Origin: Microcebus murinus
Taxonomy: Eukaryota; Chordata; Mammalia; Primates; Cheirogaleidae
Assembly (NCBI RefSeq): GCF_040939455.1
Contig: NC_134112.1
Location: forward strand, 20,796,501 to 20,860,500
Length of the DNA: 64,000 nt
Direction of reading: 5' to 3'
The notes under the pieces are model-generated. The model had not been told where the DNA came from. It ran no database searches and saw only the letters and a list, made by a program, of their open reading frames with translations. Positions 60,695-64,000 of the stretch are shown in pieces (the first letter of the stretch is position 1; every line of letters begins with the position of its first letter). A program made the translations under genes and the position numbers.

Positions 60695-60712
60695 CTCTCT
60701 CTCTCTCTCTCC
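60623..60712. repeat. compound (CA)n(CT)n microsatellite
   Basis: About 68 bp of CA with one early AAA interruption, then about 21 bp of CT. Confidence 0.97.
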
Positions 60713-61639
60713 TATTTTAGTTTGCTAGTGGGATGCTGTGATTGGCCAGCATAATTCAGAGGTAGAGGCACAAATAAAGACATATCCACAAATCTGAGGG
60801 ACCTCTACAGACACATGTCCAATTTTCATGTGTCTGGACTGGGGAAATACTTTGCTGAGGATGGTTAAGAGTTGAACCACACCAGCTAGTGAAACCTTTA
60901 TTAGCATGAAGTTTTTATTTATTTGTTTGTTATTAATTATAGCTCTGTTTAGACAGTTTAGGTAGAAATTCTGGCTCTTTATCTAATGCAAAGGCATCTC
61001 TCATCTCTTTGATGATTATATTCATAATGACATGCATAATACTTTACAAAAATCTTCTGATTTAACAAAATTTAATACTTACTACAGTATGTATTGGAAA
61101 TAATAAGATATGTAAAAAATGCCTCCAAATAGGTACACAGGCTTGGAGGTAAGATACCAGTGAATAAAATAATTCTAATAAAATATATAAATCTTATATA
61201 ATAGATATAAGTATTGAAGGTCATTGGGAGCAATCAGGTCTGTTGGGGTGATACTTACACTATCTTACGCTATTTTCTCGCTAGATTACAACATGAGCCT
61301 ACAGTGTGGCTTATTCATGGTGCTTGAGAGTATGGGCATATTGAAGTCTAATAGGATAGTTCATAATCTTTTCTCTTAGTTTTCTTCATGTTTTCAGTTC
61401 TTGTTAAAATGTATGTTTTGCTGATTCTTTAGGCGTTTTTTTCCCCAAAGGGAAAATGGCTCAAAAATATTCTGGATGCTAGAACGAAGACAGCTCAGGA
61501 TACAAACATGTGTATAGATAATTGATAAAGTGTATATTGTACATATAGTTAATAGAGTGGCTTTTGTTTGTTGCGAGGCAAAACAAGAAGTTATTCTTTC
61601 CCAAGTATGCCTTCTTTCACTTGGATTTTGATGTGGCTC

Positions 61640-61800
61640 AGTAATCACAATTGATGAGCCCAGTAATTGATTAAATTCTGCAGTGGTTCCCTCTCAGGCC
61701 TGTCCGTGTTCAGCCTTCATGAATCAGCGTATTTAATGAGTCATCAACAGAACTGCCACCTTTGCTGTTAATGATGGATTGCTGTGCGTGAGGGGCGGGA
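61640..61800. promoter_or_regulatory. candidate intronic regulatory element
   Basis: Repeat-free block rich in homeodomain and bZIP-like sites: atcacaattgatgagcccagtaattgattaaattc, cttcatgaatcagcgtatttaatgagtcatcaac, tgctgttaatgatggattgctgtgcgtgaggggcggg. Motif density and contrast with the flanks suggest constraint; not demonstrated. Confidence 0.22.
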
Positions 61801-62111
61801 AGGTGAGTGTTATCACCCTGTGGGAAGACTGCCTTCTAAGCAGTTGTGTCCTAGGGTGGAACATAGTAAGTAGCAGGTTCATCTTCTGCTGAAACTGTGT
61901 CCCCATGTCCTTCCCAGGACATATTAAGGGCCATTGTTGAATTCTGAAGCTCTTTTAACATCTTTGAAATAGAATTGGTGGACCACTGTCTCCTAATTTT
62001 GCAATGAAAATGACACCAAAATAACTTGTTGGGAAAGTTAACAGGGTGACATAGGATAAATCATAGCGTGTATGTTTGCATACATACGTACAAGTAACCC
62101 TGAATTCTACT

Positions 62112-62484
62112 ACCGTGTTTCCCTGAAAATAAGACAGGATCTTATATTTATTTTTCCTCAAGAAGACACCCTAGGGCTTATTTTCAAAGCCTCAGCTTGC
62201 AGCACACACAGGATGGCCGGGACCTGACAGGGGGAGGTGACCTTGTTGGTGGGGCTGCCCACACCTTTCTGGTCACCACTGGGATAGTGGCTGTCATGAT
62301 GGGGCAGATGAGAAGGGCTGCTCATCTTCTTTACCACTCTGCCACGAAATGCATGGGTTGTGCAAATATGCTGTGTAGCCACGCCCATCACTAGGTCTTA
62401 TTTTCGGGGTAGGGCTTAGAAAATGCTTAGAAATCCTGCTAGGGCTTATTTTATGGGTTGGTCTTATTTTCGGGGAAACATGGT
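62112..62484 (+). mobile_element. TIR-bearing MITE, copy B (373 bp)
   Basis: Ends ccgtgtttccctgaaaataa and ttattttcggggaaacatgg, flanked by TA on both sides (62111-62112 and 62484-62485). Same interior as copy A but lacking about 27 bp after the first subterminal repeat and about 10 bp near the right end. Same orientation, 8.2 kb downstream of copy A. No transposase. Confidence 0.87.
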
Positions 62485-62956
62485 ACTTAGTATTATTGAT
62501 ATTTAGAGGCTAAGGATTAATGGTGACATTAGGGAGGAGAGGATCTTCTAGGAGACAAAAGCCCTTTAATAATATTTTTCTTTGTTTGTGATGACTAATA
62601 AATTCTCAGAGTAGTAAGAACAAGTACATCAGCCATTAGAATGTATCCAGTTTACATTCCAAGATTCCCACCTGAATCAGGATGACTTCCTATTGAGGGG
62701 TAGCAGCTCAGGGTAAACTAGAAGGAGCAGCAGTAGTGGTGGTTAGAGCCCCCTATAAGAGCTGGATGCTGAGACTTAGCCCACAAAAGATAATGCCCAG
62801 ACAGTCCACATGGGAAAGGGCCTACAAGTACTGTAATTTCAGGTGAAGCATAGCCAGGGGAGAAAAGAGGGTGATGGAGGGTCTCCATAGATAGCTTTGG
62901 GTCAGAGTTCAGAGTATCAGGCAAACCCCTCTCATTCATTCCTTAACTCACTCTTT

Positions 62957-63290
<334 letters not shown>

Positions 63291-63689
63291 TTAACTCACT
63301 CTTTCACCCTGCTAATATAGCAGGAGGAGTCTGGGGAGCACCAGTGTAGGGCTCTAGGCCCGGGGAGGCTACCTAGAAGCTGTGGAGAGTCTAGCCTGGG
63401 GAGAAGGGTACTGGGATGTAGTAAGTACTTCAGGCACTGAGTCTGGATGCAATATGTAGATACTAGCAGCAGAAATGACCTTGGTGAGCTGTCAGTTTGT
63501 GAGTCAAGAGGATCTTCTAGGCACAATTCAATCTTCTTTTCTCTTCCGTCCTCCTTATATCCGATTATTACTACCATTCTTCTGCTTTTCCAGTATCAAA
63601 ACTTATGAGCCATCTTGATACGTTCTTCTGTTGTGTTTCTTCAACTTTTAACTTTTTGTTCTTCCTCTTCACCCATGATTAATGGGTCT

Positions 63690-64000
63690 GCAACAGATTG
63701 TGAGTTTTTTCTCCCCCTTATTTTTATTGCCATGATCTTGGTCTAGTCTCATTCCCTGTCTTTTAGGGTATTGAATAACGCCCTAATCTCTTTCTTTACC
63801 TTGGTTTCTTCATGTTCTCCATTGTGTGTACCCACATCTGATGACTTTCTCCACAGCTCCTCTGACTGTGCCCTGTGTGCTTAAAAACAACAACAACAAA
63901 TCTCCACTGGCTTCCTGTTGGCCATTAAAGTCCAATCTTCTTGTTTAGGATTTTAAGGCTCTTGACATTTGCTTCCACCTCAACCTTCCTGCTTGGTCTC
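63690..64000 (+). mobile_element. L2 LINE fragment, continues past the window
   Basis: ccactggcttcctgttggccattaaagtccaatcttcttgtttaggattttaaggctcttgacatttgcttccacctcaaccttcctgcttggtctc is the L2 internal order (purchase of tccc...aaagtcca...aaggc...). An (AAC)n run is at 63885-63898. Left edge uncertain. Confidence 0.6.

Overview
This is vertebrate nuclear DNA, almost certainly from a strepsirrhine primate (a lemur or galago-type genome). Three Alu elements at 8651-8993, 45455-45778 and 62957-63288 carry a right-arm segment (agttggccaattaatttctt and neighbours) that I recognise from lemur/loris Alus and not from monkey or ape Alus. No AluS/AluY-like copy was seen. The exact species cannot be read from the sequence.

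The only protein-coding gene I can support is the 5' part of PDE1C (calmodulin-dependent 3',5'-cyclic nucleotide phosphodiesterase 1C) on the + strand. A CpG-rich promoter/leader (about 34950-35922) precedes coding exon 1 (35923-36023, protein start MESPTKEIEEF). A 19.3-kb phase-2 intron follows, then a 27-nt coding microexon (55341-55367, RKYKKTSQR), and a second phase-2 intron runs off the right edge. Only 128 nt of 64 kb is confidently coding. The catalytic domain lies outside the window. The 35 kb upstream of the promoter shows no supportable exon; it is intergenic, or an intron of a longer PDE1C transcript starting further left.

Layout: 1-2698 mostly unique with a purine tract, a hAT fossil and a MIR. 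2714-5842 is a 5'-truncated minus-strand L1 with a 15-bp target duplication. 5858-8200 holds old DNA-transposon fossils (including MER5A). 8200-10330 is an ancient L1/HAL1-like fragment with an Alu inside. 10336-34786 is a patchwork of MIR, L2, LTR and microsatellite fossils in unique sequence. 34787-36023 is the PDE1C promoter, leader and first coding exon. 36024-55340 is intron 1, with L2, MIR, hAT, Alu and one TIR-bearing MITE. 55368-64000 is the start of intron 2, with a DNA transposon carrying a 113-bp internal duplication, an MLT1-type LTR, a second MITE copy, an Alu and an L2.

The observations most worth following are: the microexon, which inserts nine mostly basic/polar residues into the N-terminal calmodulin-binding region at a point where PDE1A has none; a 23-codon upstream ORF with an optimal Kozak context in the PDE1C leader; and two closely related MITE copies suggesting DNA-transposon activity within the strepsirrhine lineage. 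No CRISPR array, operon or new multi-gene system is present. Repeat family names come from memory of consensus sequences and are graded accordingly.
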